Shown: positions 1-11,720, counted from the first letter of the stretch. The stretch: DNA of 64,000 nt from Phytophthora quininea (GCA_011947345.1 JAAVTG010000620.1:124001-188000); one strand, 5' to 3'. Numbers and translations are program-made. The notes: generated by a model from the sequence alone, not told the origin.

Positions 1-1
1 A

Positions 2-1409
2 CCGCCTTCAGTACCAAGACTGGATGCGTCGTCGTTCCTGAACACATCAGTAGAGCTGCCGGAGAAGATTAAGGAGATCATTGAGGACTGGAAGGCACGA
101 ATGGAAGAGGCTCTAGCAGGAACAACTGGAACTACAGAAATCGCCAAACCAACAGGGCAACAGACAACGCACGTAGATAGCCCTACTTCTGCTGTCTCGA
201 TTGCGTGTCAAACTGATGCGACGGCAGCGTTCCCTTCGATGGAGCGGGGAGAACGAGGTAATAGCCATAGTAAACACCATGGCAAGAAGGCGGCGACTCC
301 GCTAATCATCGACACCAACCTCAGAAGGCTTCGAACTTTGACAAATACATTTCTGCGGGAGACTCAAACTCAAGTCGGTCGTCCGACAGTCATCGCGATA
401 CAGAACGTGAAGGAGAGGATGAGATTCAAAACCTCGATTTACCAAAGCTACAAGGTGAAGATAGTAGCGAACATGCGTCGCTGGCAACGTCGCAGTCGTT
501 AAGGAGCTCTACAAGCAGGCACTCCTCGTCCAGCCAAAAGAAAGACAGCAGCGTGTTGTTCCCAACCCGATAATGAAGTATCAGCGCAGAAAGCACTCTC
601 GAAAGCTTCCACCAGCACAAGGTGGCGAAAGTGAAGCTGACATATCCAACTTCCCAGACATTTCCCTTTTGAACGTGATGAATGGAAACCAGCAGTCACG
701 GCAGCGTGGTCTCCGCCACGGAAACGCCATCATTGGTGGTGTATACGAAGCATCGCTGTTCGATGTCGTCGATGCCATTGAAAATGCGCAACAAGAGCCG
801 CCAAGTGACCGTTTTCACTTTCAAGAGCAATGTCCAGAGCCAGTAGAAACTAAAAGTCCCTCTACACGGATTGAAAACCTGCGCAGACACATCGAAGCTC
901 GCGAACGTACACTACACCAGCGGTATGATGATCAGGCCCACCTTATTGGCAATGATGCAGCCCCATCGTCTGCGATGGACGGTCTTGCTGTTTTTGACGA
1001 GGTGAAGGACTTGTACGCTGAAGATCTGTTCACGTCCCGTCGTTGGGGGCATTCTCTGCAGCTCCTGAACAATTTCACGCGTCTTGGCCTCCCATAGATC
1101 GCAGAGCACGAGAATTATCCGTTCAAGAGTCTATTGAGAGAGACATGGAGGAGTTATTGCGCTCGGACAATTTTGCACGTGGAGAGCGCTGATCCTCACT
1201 CAGATAATGAGGTGACGACGTTGGAATCCTCGCTCTGGAGGTGGACTTGGGACCGGATAAGTCAACGGTTTGACAAGGGAAACCACTTCAACTTGGTGCA
1301 TACTAAAGCAAAGCTTAATTGGCTAAAGAAGGAACACTTACTTACTGGACGCTCGTTGCCTTTTGGTTGGAACGACGGACAGCTCGGCGCCCGAGTTGCC
1401 AACGATTGA
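2..1409 (+). pseudogene. 3' part of an unrecognised gene, frameshifted, open at left edge
   Basis: An open frame enters from the left edge and runs without a stop from position 2 to 502. Coding-like sequence then continues in other frames: about 265-573 (Ser-rich, ending at a TAA at 571-573), 573-1097, about 1090-1191 and about 1180-1409. Each segment reads as a hydrophilic, Ser/Glu/Arg-rich protein with possible coiled-coil stretches such as IENLRRHIEARERTLHQRY. No domain is recognised. The piecewise frame changes suggest a decayed gene or one carrying indel errors; short introns could explain one break but no convincing pair of splice sites was found. Function unknown. Confidence 0.4.
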
Positions 1410-1730
1410 TTCCACAGGGGCATCCGTTTTGCTGTTCGATCAGCGATGACTGGGAGGGAGCCAGCGTCGTGATGCCTGGAGTCCATTTGGTGATTTCACG
1501 TGGCGCTGTCAAGGCCTCGCAGATGTCGAGGTGGTGACAGCCGACTGTTCCTCAGCCACTGCGGCGCCAACCAGACGCCCGACTGTGGCACGCTGACCAC
1601 GAAATGGCAGCGCTGGTCGAGTCTTATGAGGCCACAGACACAAGCACGATCGCTACATGTGTCCGCTTCAAGTCGACTTGGCTGAGTCGCCTCACCGTCG
1701 ATGGGGACGCGATGTCCTGCAGGTATCTTC

Positions 1731-1742
1731 TCATTTCCAAAT
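1731..1742 (+). promoter_or_regulatory. Oomycete initiator-like element upstream of the secreted repeat protein
   Basis: TCATTTCCAAAT lies about 50 bp before the ATG at 1794. It fits the oomycete core promoter (initiator TCAYTYY followed by a CAWTTT-like flanking region) with one mismatch. Its position supports ATG 1794 rather than an upstream in-frame codon at 1701. Confidence 0.45.
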
Positions 1743-1793
1743 CGCCTTCCTCCTGGACATCTACCCAACAAACTCCTTCGACTACCGTACGCC

Positions 1794-2531
1794 ATGAAGT
1801 TCCTGTCAACGCTCGTGTTCGCCGCCGTCGCCGTCCAGTGCGCGTTGGCGTCCAATGGAGAGCGAAAACTGTTGCGGTCCGGCGCCGTCGACTTCTCGGC
1901 GCTCAAGGATGGCAAGACCAGCACGACACAGCAGAAAGACTCGGGCTCCGGTACGAACGCCGCTCTGCCTGGTCTATCTGGAGTCGGTGGGTTGCCCGAC
2001 CTCAGCTCCATCACCGGTCAAGGCGGCATCTCCAAGCTGCTGCCGACGGACAAACTGTCTTCGCTGACCAACGGCGGTGGTCTCGGATCGTTGGCTGGTG
2101 GCGCCGGTCTCGACTCCTTGACGAAAGGTCTGACCGGCAGTGGTGGTCTGGACTCGCTCACCAAGGGCGTCGCCGGTGGCAAACTGCCGGGTCTCGACAA
2201 GTTGCCCATCGGTGGCGGTAAACTACCGGGGTTCGACAGTTTGCCCATCGGCGGTGGCAGTGGCGGTGCGGGCCTTTCGGGCATCACGGACAAGCTGAGC
2301 AGTCTGACTAAGGGCCTTGGCCTCCCGTCAACAAGCGGTGTCAAGCAATCCTACTTGACCGAAGAGAGTGGCAGCCCGAAGATGGAGAAGGCTGCAGGTG
2401 CTGCTGGGTCGAGTAGTAGCGACGCGCCCAAGGTTACCGAGAGCCCTGAGCACCTGCAAAATAGGGAGAAAGCCCAGGCGGAAGAGGTCGAAAAAATCAA
2501 AACGCAAAGAAGGCCGCCGGTGTGGACCTAA
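1794..2531 (+). CDS. Small secreted Gly/Leu/Ser-rich repeat protein
   Basis: The protein of 245 residues starts with a clear signal peptide (MKFLSTLVFAAVAVQCALAS), so it is probably secreted. ATG 1794 is chosen because the signal peptide begins there. The mature part is low complexity, with imperfect repeats of the type GLDSLTKG and KLPGLDKLPIGGG over about residues 90-175, followed by a charged Ala/Glu/Lys-rich tail. There is no canonical RXLR motif; ERKLLR follows the signal peptide but does not fit. No enzyme domain is recognised; a wall-associated or apoplastic protein is a guess. Near the 3' end (about 2495) a run of six A precedes a stretch that reads with typical biased codons in another frame up to about 2555, so the true C-terminus may be slightly longer and different. 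Confidence 0.65.
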   Translation: MKFLSTLVFAAVAVQCALASNGERKLLRSGAVDFSALKDGKTSTTQQKDSGSGTNAALPGLSGVGGLPDLSSITGQGGISKLLPTDKLSSLTNGGGLGSLAGGAGLDSLTKGLTGSGGLDSLTKGVAGGKLPGLDKLPIGGGKLPGFDSLPIGGGSGGAGLSGITDKLSSLTKGLGLPSTSGVKQSYLTEESGSPKMEKAAGAAGSSSSDAPKVTESPEHLQNREKAQAEEVEKIKTQRRPPVWT

Positions 2532-2724
2532 CCGAGCAAACAAGTCACTCACCGTAGTTGCGTATGTGGAGGAAATGAATGTTCTGCTGTTATCGTTTTA
2601 TATCAATTATGAATGTCGCGGAGAGATTTCCAGTCTTCTTCGTGGCAGTCGTCTTTTCTTTCCAGACAAATGCATGGCAGTTAAAAGTTCTCGGTCATTT
2701 TCATTTTTGCTAGCCAAACAAGAA

Positions 2725-4285
2725 ATGGTCAAGTTGTTCGTTGCGTTTATTGGCGGGGAAGGAAGCGCGTTTTCGATAGACATCGCTTCGAGTGGGTCTG
2801 TCGACGACTTGAAGAAGATGATCAAAGCTGAGAAGCCGACTTGAAAGAGATCGACGCGGATCGCCTGCAGCTTTTCGTCGCCAAGAAGAATAACATTTGG
2901 GTGACTGAGAAGGAGGTGAAAGCTCTGCAAGATGCTGCGAGTCTGACTCCGTTGCCTATGCAACGGCAATTCTTCAATCCGCCGGGTTGTCTGAAGATGA
3001 AATCGTCGAGGTGGACGTCAAGGAAAAAGCGGTTGGGAATGGCCATGTGCACGTGTTAGTGCTATTGACGAAAAAGAGGATTCATTCAAATGGACTAAAG
3101 CCGGTCTTCCTTGCCCCGTATTGGAGTTCGACGACAGTCCGCTGATCACTATACCGAATCACTACGTACAAGGCAGTGGAATCCACGTCCCGGATGGCAA
3201 AGACCTGCTTTTGTATCGTCGAGCCAAGTTCAACAAACAGTGGAAAACGCTACAAGCCAACGTGGTCGATACGTACTCGCTCCAATGGATTATCGGACCC
3301 CCGGGGACTGGGAAATCGTGCACGGCATTTGCGTTTGCCTGTTCTCTCGATCGAAGCGGTTGGGACGTGGTGTGGATCAACATCGACCGCTCTCTCGATC
3401 CTGCTTGCTCGTTGTCGTGTATTTTATTCCGGGGGAAGACGAGAAGCAAACGTGCAAGATTTCGCCGGCGGAGCTTAACTCTCTGCTGAAGTCGCTCAAT
3501 GAGAACGCTATTGTGTTTCTCGACGGGGTGATGAAGAGCAAGGACGAAGGCATTCTGACACCCTGTTTGGAATGGCGTGACCTGAAGAAGCCTAGCCACC
3601 GTCTCGTGTGCATCTGCTCGATGGTTTCCTTCCGAAAGTATTGGTGTCCCGAGCGCTACACCCAGATCCCAGTCACTGTGACGACACCACTTTTGAAATG
3701 CAAGAGTGCCGCACCCGACCCAGGAGAGCCTGAAAACGATTCAGTCGATGAATTCGGTGTTCTTATTCAAGAAGACGATGAAAGGAAGACGGCCAAGGAT
3801 CAGTCTTTATTTTGGGTGGCGTCGTGGAATTTGGACGAGTACGAGCAAGCGGTGGTGATCGACGACTTCTTTGAGCATGTGAGGGCGAAGTTTACGGATT
3901 CGGAGGGGTCCGTGTCGATCAAAAGCGAATGGAGCTCCTTGAAGGAGAATTTTCGATTGGCGGCGGCTGTGCCAGGCTGATGTTCGATGCCGACTCGAGT
4001 GAAAAGACTGCTGCGATTTCGGCGGCACTTGACGCGACCCCGGACATTGCCAAGTACATCGACGGCTCGCTTGACGTTATGGAAGCTCCGGGAGCTGTGA
4101 CGCAGCTTTATTCGTGGTATGTCTCGCCAGGAAACAGACCGCAGCCGTGTCTTCTGAGCAGATACGTGATGAGGAATCTGGGGATGAAGCTTGGGCCTGC
4201 CTACATCTACCAAGTTGCGAAGGCCTTTGACGGTCAGCGGCAGACAACAAACCCGGAAGGCCCGAAGCGTGCGAGATACAATTAA
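2725..4285 (+). pseudogene. CRN: Crinkler (CRN) effector-type gene, frameshifted
   Basis: CRN proteins are oomycete effectors with a ubiquitin-like header, a P-loop NTPase-like middle and a variable C-terminus; many act in the host nucleus. The header begins MVKLFVAFIGGEG at 2725 and carries LQLFVAKK, the family's LQLFLAK translocation motif, at about 2869. A region resembling the HVLV motif that ends the header occurs near 3040. The NTPase part has Walker A GPPGTGKS at about 3298 and the FLDG strand at about 3519. At least four frame changes interrupt it (about 2840, 3000-3070, 3430 and 3930), and the frame ends at 4285 before any recognisable nuclease domain. Either a pseudogene or a gene with several indel errors. 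It lies head to tail with the secreted protein gene upstream. Confidence 0.75.
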
Positions 4286-4539
4286 CTCGACACGACTATC
4301 AACCTCCAGTCAATCGCTATGGGAAGAACAGAGTAGGAATTCTTCGACTCAAAGTTCATCATTTTCTTTTCACGTGAATACAAGGCACAATGCACAGCAT
4401 CCACACCAGACTGTATAACCAAAAATCCGTCTTCTTCATCGACACGCTTCCGCGTGCCGCTCTATCTACAGATAAAAAGCACTACTCTGCTGTGTGTATG
4501 TCCACCATCAAAATTGCGTTCTTCAGCTGCCACTTCGCC

Positions 4540-5850
4540 TTACAGCACGCTGACGTTGTCACGCGGCGTGCGCATGGCCATCGCGCCGGCCACGGTCGAG
4601 CGCGGGGTCTTGCGCTCGAGCTCGTCCAGCTGGGCCTTCTTCTTGCGGATAGCGACGACGGCGACGGCGGCAACGACACCAACGCAACAGCCGGTGCCCA
4701 ACAGAACCCATGGCGTGTTGTTACCGCCCCCGATGCGGACTTGTTGTTCACCTTCTGCACGTCATCTTCCTTCGACGAGGCAGCGGGAGTCTGTCCAATG
4801 GTCTGAGAAGTCTGCGTCGTCGTATCCTGCACGCCGGCCTCCTGCACGCTCTCGGACTGCACGCCACGAAGGTGCGCGGCGGAACCGGCCTCCTGGGCCA
4901 CCGAACCGGAAGCAGACGAGTGCTTCTGTTGCTGCTGACCGGCAGAGCCCGAAGCAGACGCCGGGGCAGAATCCTGCTGCTCCTCGGGCGTCGGAGTGGG
5001 CGTGGGGGTCGGCGTTGGCGTCGGGGTGGGGGTCGGCGTAGGCGTCGGAGTCGGAGTCGGAGTCGGCGTCGGAGTGGGGCTCGGCGTCGGTGAGGGCGTC
5101 GGCGACGGCGTCGGGGCCGGGGTCGATTGTTGCTGCACCGGCGAAGAACCGCCGCTGCCACCCGGGCAAAAGGTGACGTCAAAGTCCGTGTTGATAGGGC
5201 ACGTGTGCGTCTTGGTGTCGTCCTTGGGGTACTGGTAGGCGTCGTCACAGCCGTCGGCCATGCAGGTCAGCGTGACGCAACGGCCGCCGCCCGACGAGTG
5301 CGGAGCGATCTGCATGGGCTTGTTGAAACCCACGCCGCCGGTGTAGTCCTTGCAGGCTTGCAGGCTCGAGCAGTAGTCCGGCTGCACAAAGAGGATAGCA
5401 AGAGAGTCGCATCAGTCAGAGAGGTGTCCGCTACGAACAGCAAACAGGTTGCACCGTACGCCGGACTTGGGGCCCGTCGGAATGATACTGATGTCGAACC
5501 ACGCCATGCCGCCCTCCGCCGAGAACTCGGCCACTGCATAGCAACAAGAACAGAGTTAGAAGTGCGCCCCTTATTCCGATCGTCTAGCAATTCAACGTAC
5601 GAGTCGCCTGCGCGTCGGTACTCCATTTGAGCACGTGAGATGCCGACCCCGTGGGGATCGAGACCTGCGTGCTGCCGCCGGACGACACCTGCTGGGTGCT
5701 AAGACTGCCGCCGGCCAAGTGTGCCAGCGTCATGTCCTCCGAGCACTGGTTGTTCACATAGACGTTGAAGCCGTTGACGCCGCTGAGCAGCGCCAGCGCC
5801 GCCAGTGAGCTGGAGATCGCGCGCATGACCATCCTTTGCGAGTTATTCAA
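4540..5850 (-). CDS. Thaumatin-like protein with Pro-Thr stalk and C-terminal membrane anchor
   Basis: Three exons are readable: about 5850-5601, 5533-5460 and 5381-4540, with GTACGT/CAG and GTACGG/CAG introns of 67 and 78 nt. The start is ambiguous (ATG at 5850, 5832 or 5826); all give a signal peptide. The N-terminal domain is thaumatin-like: beta-rich with paired Cys residues and the segment [15 protein letters not shown] stalk of roughly 20 Pro-Thr pairs and a Gln/Ser-rich linker follow. In the last about 190 nt the frame that makes sense encodes a hydrophobic helix ([20 protein letters not shown]) and a basic tail starting RKKK. It is reached only across a run of C at 4727-4731 that is one base short; the uninterrupted frame gives an Arg-rich tail to 4482 instead. 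Likely a surface-anchored protein. Thaumatin folds bind or cut beta-1,3-glucan in some families; activity here is not shown. Confidence 0.7.
4985..5125 (-). repeat. Hexanucleotide-type repeat encoding (Pro-Thr)n
   Basis: Degenerate tandem GGCGTC/GGAGTC/GGGGTC units on the plus strand encode alternating Pro and Thr on the minus strand, with Pro-Ser at one end. This is the rigid, probably O-glycosylated stalk of the thaumatin-like protein and a likely site of length variation between alleles. Confidence 0.8.
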
Positions 5851-7900
5851 CCGTCGATGCTGTACGCTGTTGAAACCCCCGAGAGAGAAGCAAGAGCGTG
5901 GGGAGAAATTCCTGAATGGAGCTCATGGTCTCTAATCTGCGGGGGCGTTAGTCCGCGATCCCTCTTCCACGACCAGACGATTGAAAATGGAGCCGGTCCA
6001 GCGTATGTCGACGTCGACTTTCACTTCAGGTTTGTATTGGCGTCGATAACATAAGCGTCAACTTAGCACGTTTTGTTGCTTTTTCTGCTGTCCGAAGCGG
6101 CTTTCGCTGCTGCTTGACACGCACGGCCCCAATCTCCCGTGACCAGCAGGAAGCTCCGCCAAACAACCGGATTGTTGAATTGCAGAGTCGATGCGAGAAC
6201 GCTGCTGCAAGTGTTACTCTGCACGAACAACGCTGGCTGTCGCAGCGTTAATACATTTTGTCTTCACGGGTTTTGCTGCCACCCTTTGCGGTGGCGTTTT
6301 CCGACGCAAGCTGCACCTTGCAAGTGGCGAAAGGCTCGACTGACGCCACGTCCGGACGAGATGTATGTAGGAGAGCGGCAGCCAAGAGACGGGAGACTTT
6401 CACCCAGCGCCTCCTGACCTGCTGGACGACAGGCACATGGATCCGAAACTTCAAGCATTCGGACGGCGGTGGATAGGCAGCAGGTTTTCGCCTTGCCGAT
6501 GTGTTTTCGCTTCTTTCCGACGGCTCGACGGTGGGTGTATCAACCTGACGGCGGGGCTGATGATGCCTCCTCGTTCAGAAAGAGCAGCACAATGTCGGAA
6601 GTCTACACGAATGCATCGCCTAAAGTCCTTCGTAGCGTATGGACAGCCCTCCGATGTATCGCTGGGGCAGGTGGCGTAAGGACTTCTACAGCTTCCCTCT
6701 CGCTGCAGCTGCCGCGGCCTGTCGCCGAAAACATACACAAGCTGCGTGGCGTTGCGATTGCATTTTAGTTAGCTTCCGACAGATGGCTCTCTTTGTGGGG
6801 TGATTAACGAGCGAGCAACAGTGAATTACAGGCCACAAAGAGTTCGTGTCGAAAGTTGCTGCGCCGTCGACAGAGATTGGCAATGCGTCTGTAATGGCGA
6901 CGTCGCGAGGGCCACATTCACTTGAAGCTGCGCCTTCAAGGCTGGCGTCTCACCGAGAGAAGTTCAGCTGGTCATGTTGCCGCCAAGACCTCGGCTCTAT
7001 GAGCCGTTGAGAGAGCGCTCGAAGGTTCTGGTTGGAAGGATTGTCAGAAGACGTCGCAAGGCTCGAGATGCACACGATAACGTTGGTAGTTACCTCATCC
7101 ACTGCAAACTTGGATAACATTGGCAATGACCCAAGAAAATCAAATGCATCATCGAGATTTATCGCAGTGCGCAGCTTCTGAATCAGTCCTGGCTTATAAG
7201 GAAGTCCAGGTAACCAATACCGAAGACATTTGGCAATCAAACTGAAATGGATAGCAGAGACGTTGTCATTTCAGCACACAGTACCCGCACCGGCATAAAA
7301 AAGTTATCGTGAAGGATTGAATCACGAACGACAAACAAAATCCAACGACGACTTCGACGCTGGCTTCCGTTGTCAAATCATGCTGCGACTACATCAATTC
7401 AACAACGCCAAAGCACAATCAGTACTTGTCCACTCATCATTCCATCCAAAGCGTACTGGAATTTGTCCTGCTGTGCTTGCAGCTTGTGCTGACGAAGCGC
7501 CATCACATTGGCGAGGTACGAAAACGACGACAAGTGAAGCTACGCACCGATATAATGCAAAACCCCATTAGAAGCCAGCAAAGGTATAACAAATTAATCA
7601 CATGCTCACCTGCCGGTTGAAGTCGTCTGCAGACATTGCAACAAATAAAACAAATTCAATCAATACCAATCCACTGCACCGTTCAGCGCCCGCGTTGCAG
7701 CCTACCTGGGGAGATCTGCTTGGTCCGTCTGGCGTGCTCCAGTTGCAGCACCCTCTGCTGCGCCGCCGCCTCGTGTCTCCTCATCGTCGGCATCTCCATC
7801 CGCTCCATCTTCAAAGTGAACTCGGAATTGTTGACACAAAACTGTTTCGTATGCAAAAACAACAAACCTCGCTATAGTGATATCACTAAAGCTGAAACCC
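5851..7900. other. Intergenic, no gene recognised
   Basis: About 2 kb between divergent genes. Only short open frames without codon bias or known motifs are present. No transposon ends or RNA genes were recognised. It should contain the promoters of both the thaumatin-like gene and the methyltransferase gene. Confidence 0.5.
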
Positions 7901-8814
7901 ATGGCTGAGGAGGAGTCGTTGACCGCGTCCGAGACGTTGGCGCTCGAGGACTCGTTCACCCACTGGGCACGCTGCGTGGAAGTGCCGCTCGATGGCCGCG
8001 TCGTGAGTGTCGAGCAAGATCCGGACTCGTTCGTGCTGGGCACCACCGTCTGGGACAGCAGCAAGACGCTGCTCAAGTTCGTGGAGAGCCACCCGACCCA
8101 GTTCCAAAAGTTCTCGTCCATCTGCGAGCTCGGCGCTGGCTGCGGGGCCTCGCAGGTATTGCCAGTGCTATAGTGACCAACGGCAATACGGACGTCGTGC
8201 TGACGGACATTGGGCCGGTCTTGCCGTGGCTGCGACGCAACGTCCGCGAGAACTTGACGGACCAGGAGCTGCAGCGAGTTAAAGTGGAACAGCACGCATG
8301 GTAGGCGCCACCGCTCGAAACGAGGCAATTGCGAGGCTTCTACTAAGACTGTTGATGGGTTTCGGATGGTAGGGGCACGCCGGTGAGCAACTTGAAGACG
8401 CCGTTCGACTGCATCTTGTGTGCAGATGTGGTCTACGAGAAGGCCTGTGTCAAACCGCTGGTGCAGTCGCTTCTGGCGCTGTCCCATCGGAAGACGGTCA
8501 TCTATCTGGCGAATGAGCGACGCGCTCCGGAAGTGAGAGCCGAGTTTATGAAGTTCCTCAGCTTGTACTTCCAATGGAAGGAGCTGCCAAGATCGGAGCT
8601 GGATGCCGAGTATATCAAAGATGCAATTGAAGTGTTCGAGATGAGACCCAAGAAGCGGAAGGTGCCAGAGGAGATGAAGATCGTCAAGCCTGAGGAGTAC
8701 GATCCGGACGACCATGAGTATCATCCGCTTGCGAGAGGAGACAAAGAAGCTGATCCGTACGATTGGGATCTCTGGAACGACCTGCTCAGAGACCTCTCGC
8801 TCGATCCGAAGTAG
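7901..8814 (+). CDS. METTL21/Methyltransf_16-like protein lysine methyltransferase
   Basis: The product is a seven-beta-strand SAM-dependent methyltransferase of the Methyltransf_16 type, which usually methylates lysines on cytosolic proteins. Seen are GTTVWDSS before motif I, motif I (CELGAGCG) at about residues 76-83, the acidic strand VVLTDIGPVLPWL and the post-motif strand FDCILCADVVYE. ATG 7901 is chosen as the first in-frame ATG. An intron at 8301-8372 (GTAGGC...GTAG, 72 nt) splices in phase to rebuild Trp-Gly. Before it, the frame breaks at the G run 8144-8147, where one missing G would join motif I to the following strand; as written the protein stops at 8173. The C-terminal part (about 8383-8814) is charged and ends LSLDPK. 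The break is probably an indel error or a recent mutation. Confidence 0.75.
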
Positions 8815-8904
8815 TTTGTTGGTCCCGTTAAATCAATACGGTGATTTCAGGTCTCACGGGACAACCCCTTCCCATACTACAAAAAGACCTGACGGTGAGA
8901 AACC

Positions 8905-11720
8905 ATGGCGTGTGAGCTCTGGTTTGAGTTGGTGGCAGCGGATGCCGGCGTCAATCTCGATGATGTAGCTGCGCGGAATGTGGCGATTCTGCCAGAGGAT
9001 GCTACGCAAGTCTTTCAACTCCACGCTCAGATCCACGAACAACACAGGAACCTTTTCACCAGACTCGGAATTGGACTATCCGACCTGACGGTGTACAAGA
9101 ACCAAGACGCATTTCTTCGAGGGGAGGCTCTGTTGCCGGGAAGTTTGCTGGATGGTTTAGACGAGCAAGACCTACCAATTGTGGCAGTGCCAACGCCCGC
9201 ATCGCAACTCTCGCCCGCGTCACCAGCACCACTGACAGCTCAAGGCCAGCAAGCCCGCTACATTTGGTTCGAGGTGATCGATGAAAATACCAGGGAGCGC
9301 TTGGGAACACTCCGGTAGGGATGGTGGAAGTGCGCACGAACCCGCTGGTGCATCATCTCCAAGGCGCAGTGTTTTCTCAATGCAAAAGCATCCTGACTCG
9401 CTGTGTGCCGAGTAGCCTCCGACTTTATGCGTCAAGGGTGGCGTACGAAGCCAAGCAAGAGCCATTGAAACTGAACGTGTCGGCATCGGCGCTAGGCACC
9501 ACAGAGGAAGACGCCGTCGCCGTGGTTGTTCCGTGCACAGAGCTTTCTCGCTACCTTTGGTTTGAGCTGGTCGGTGAACAAACTCGTACACCGCTCGAGA
9601 ACGCTCCGATGGTGATGGTCGAGATACGTGTCGGCAGTCGTATTCTTCATCTTCAAAACGCAGTATACTCGCGATGCAAGAGCGTTTTGACGCACTGCAC
9701 AACAGGTAGCTTGCAAGTTTATGAGTCCAGGGCAGCGTACGCGGCCCAGCAAGAGCCGTTGGAATTGGACGTATCGGCATCGGCGCTAGGCACCACCAAG
9801 GAAACTGCCGTCGTGGTGGTCGTGCCGAGCGAGTACCCCATCAAGTGGCAATTGGCCAACACGCCATGCCCTGCGCTCGATTTTAGCAACGACCACCTGG
9901 TTCGTATTCCGCGTAAGTATGCTGTTGGTAGTGGTCTTCGTCTTGTGGGCGAAGACATCATGCTGTTTCGTCGCTCTGATCTCGTGGAGGAGTGGCAAGC
10001 ACTTCAAAGCTACGCAGCAAATGAACGTGCGTTGGTGTGGATCGTGGGGCCACCGGGTACAGGAAGTCATCCGCAGCTTTCGCATTCGCGTGCTCTCTTA
10101 CCGGAACGATTGGGATGTCCTATGGATCAGTATCAGCGGACTTCACCATCCAGCTCAGCGGTTGTCGTGCATTTTGTTCAGTGGAGAAGACAAGAAGAAG
10201 GCCTGCGAGATCGATCCTTCCCGGCAGCTATGGCCGCTGCTGTGTGCGCTGAAAGAGAACGCCATCGTGTTTCTGGATGGGTATGTGAAGGGCGAAAGTC
10301 TCGTTCTGGATGAGTGTGTGAGTTGGCGCAAATTGGATAAACAACGCCACCGTCTGGTGTGCATAAGCTCGATGGTCTCACTGGGGAAGGAGTGGCGGCC
10401 TGACGTTTTGGAGAGCCTTAATGGCAATGTTGTGGCACCTCCGCTGAAGTCTAAGGCAGTCTTGCCATTCCAGGAACGTATCGTAAAGCTACCAACGATT
10501 GTTTTGGTTTACCTCGTGGACTCTGACAGAATGTGAGGATGCTCTTTCTGATGAAAATCTGTTTACCCGCGTTCAAGTGAATGTGATGGATGCCGTGGAT
10601 GAGGCGGATGCAGAGAATCAATGTCGAACGACTGGCGCTGTTGCGTCAAAAATTTGCCGTCGTTGGCGGAAATGCTAGACTGATGATTGATGTCACGCCC
10701 AAGAACGCGATGAAAACCTTAAAGGCGGCAATAAGATCAGCACAAGACTTGGAAAAATATGTTCGTGGAAGCATTGGTATTTCCTCTGATAGCGCAATTA
10801 ACAGGCTGTTGGCTTGGCATTTCAACGAAGGTGCGAAAGAGCCGAGAGCTAGCTTGCTGAGCAAGTTCGTGGGCATGGAGATTGCTTGTCAATTAGGGCC
10901 GGACTTCATTCAAGATATTGCCAAGTCGCTAACTACCAATCCCTCGATGGACGGACATTTTCTAGAGTTGTGGGTTTTTGTTGAATTGGTTCACCGTGGC
11001 ATTCAGTTGATTCCCATGAAGCATAATGGGAAACACCTGAGACAGTGGAAGGCAGATAGCGTCATGCAGTTTGAACCGACGAGTATAAAGTCTCTGAAAG
11101 AGGAATCCCAGTGGATGGCTCCAATAACTTGGAACCATGGCGGCTACGATGCCGTGTTTTACAACAAAGTTTCCGGCACCGTCCGTTTTGTGAAAATAAC
11201 GCGTTCGGATTCGCACACCTTCAAAGGTGAGTTCTTCAAGCAGCTCTTATTCCGGATGAAAGAACACATTTCGATTACAAAAGTGGAGCTGTACTTTGTG
11301 GTGCCGATTAAGCAGCTGAGAGCGCAAGGTTTCAAAGTTCCAATATCGGAACGAGATTTTGCTAGGAAGGTGGTGGACCCTACTTTCATTTCGGAAGCGC
11401 CGAGGAAGCTGTCTCGGAAAGCAAGCCCGGATTCCTTCATCTCTATCTATCGCCAAGTCGAGGCGAAAGTTGCTACTGTCGGAGTTGTGTACGAAGGCTA
11501 TCAGAAGATTACGGTGGAAAGTACTACAAGCAAGTCCCGAAAGAGAAACATCGACATTTTAGAGGCTACCAATGGTGCATATTGGAGACACGTGTTGTCG
11601 AATGGCGTGTTCTCGTCGCATATCGTTCCTGCTGACGACGATCAAGGTGACCACGAGCACATGCCGCAAACATCCAGCTCCCAGCTATTCCAGTGGTTTG
11701 GTGCTCGTTATCGAGGCTAA
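8905..11720 (+). pseudogene. CRN: CRN-like gene, copy 1: three header modules, P-loop NTPase, nuclease-like C-terminus
   Basis: Three tandem modules of about 95 residues each start with (L/I)WFE(L/V) and end in a VxVP-type strand (8917-9195, 9256-9535, 9547-9830). This resembles the CRN header end motif, but there is no LFLAK motif. An NTPase region follows, with Walker A GPPGTG at about 10047 and IVFLDGY at about 10264. The C-terminal frame 10590-11720 contains GGYDAVFYN and VRFVKITRSDSH, which fits the restriction-endonuclease-like core described for CRN C-termini. Frame breaks occur at about 9295 and 10063 (each one G shorter than copy 2), about 10100, 10500 and 10600. Start at ATG 8905. 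Its 5' half is repeated inverted at 12664-14207. Effector role is inferred from the family. Confidence 0.7.
8920..10441 (+). repeat. Inverted repeat arm 1 (CRN 5' half)
   Basis: This segment is almost identical to the reverse complement of 12664-14207. Identity begins at TCTGGTTTGAGTTGG, 15 bp inside the coding region, and ends at GTGGCACCTCC, where the two CRN genes diverge completely. Differences are mostly single-base indels and one 20-bp expansion in the other arm. Confidence 0.9.

Noticed and set aside
1794..1900. RXLR effector motif in the secreted repeat protein
   Set aside because: ERKLLR after the signal peptide does not fit R-x-L-R, and there is no convincing dEER-type follow-up.
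7702..8724. 340-residue minus-strand open frame
   Set aside because: It lies antisense to the methyltransferase gene, whose motifs and intron are clear on the plus strand; it has no recognisable domain.
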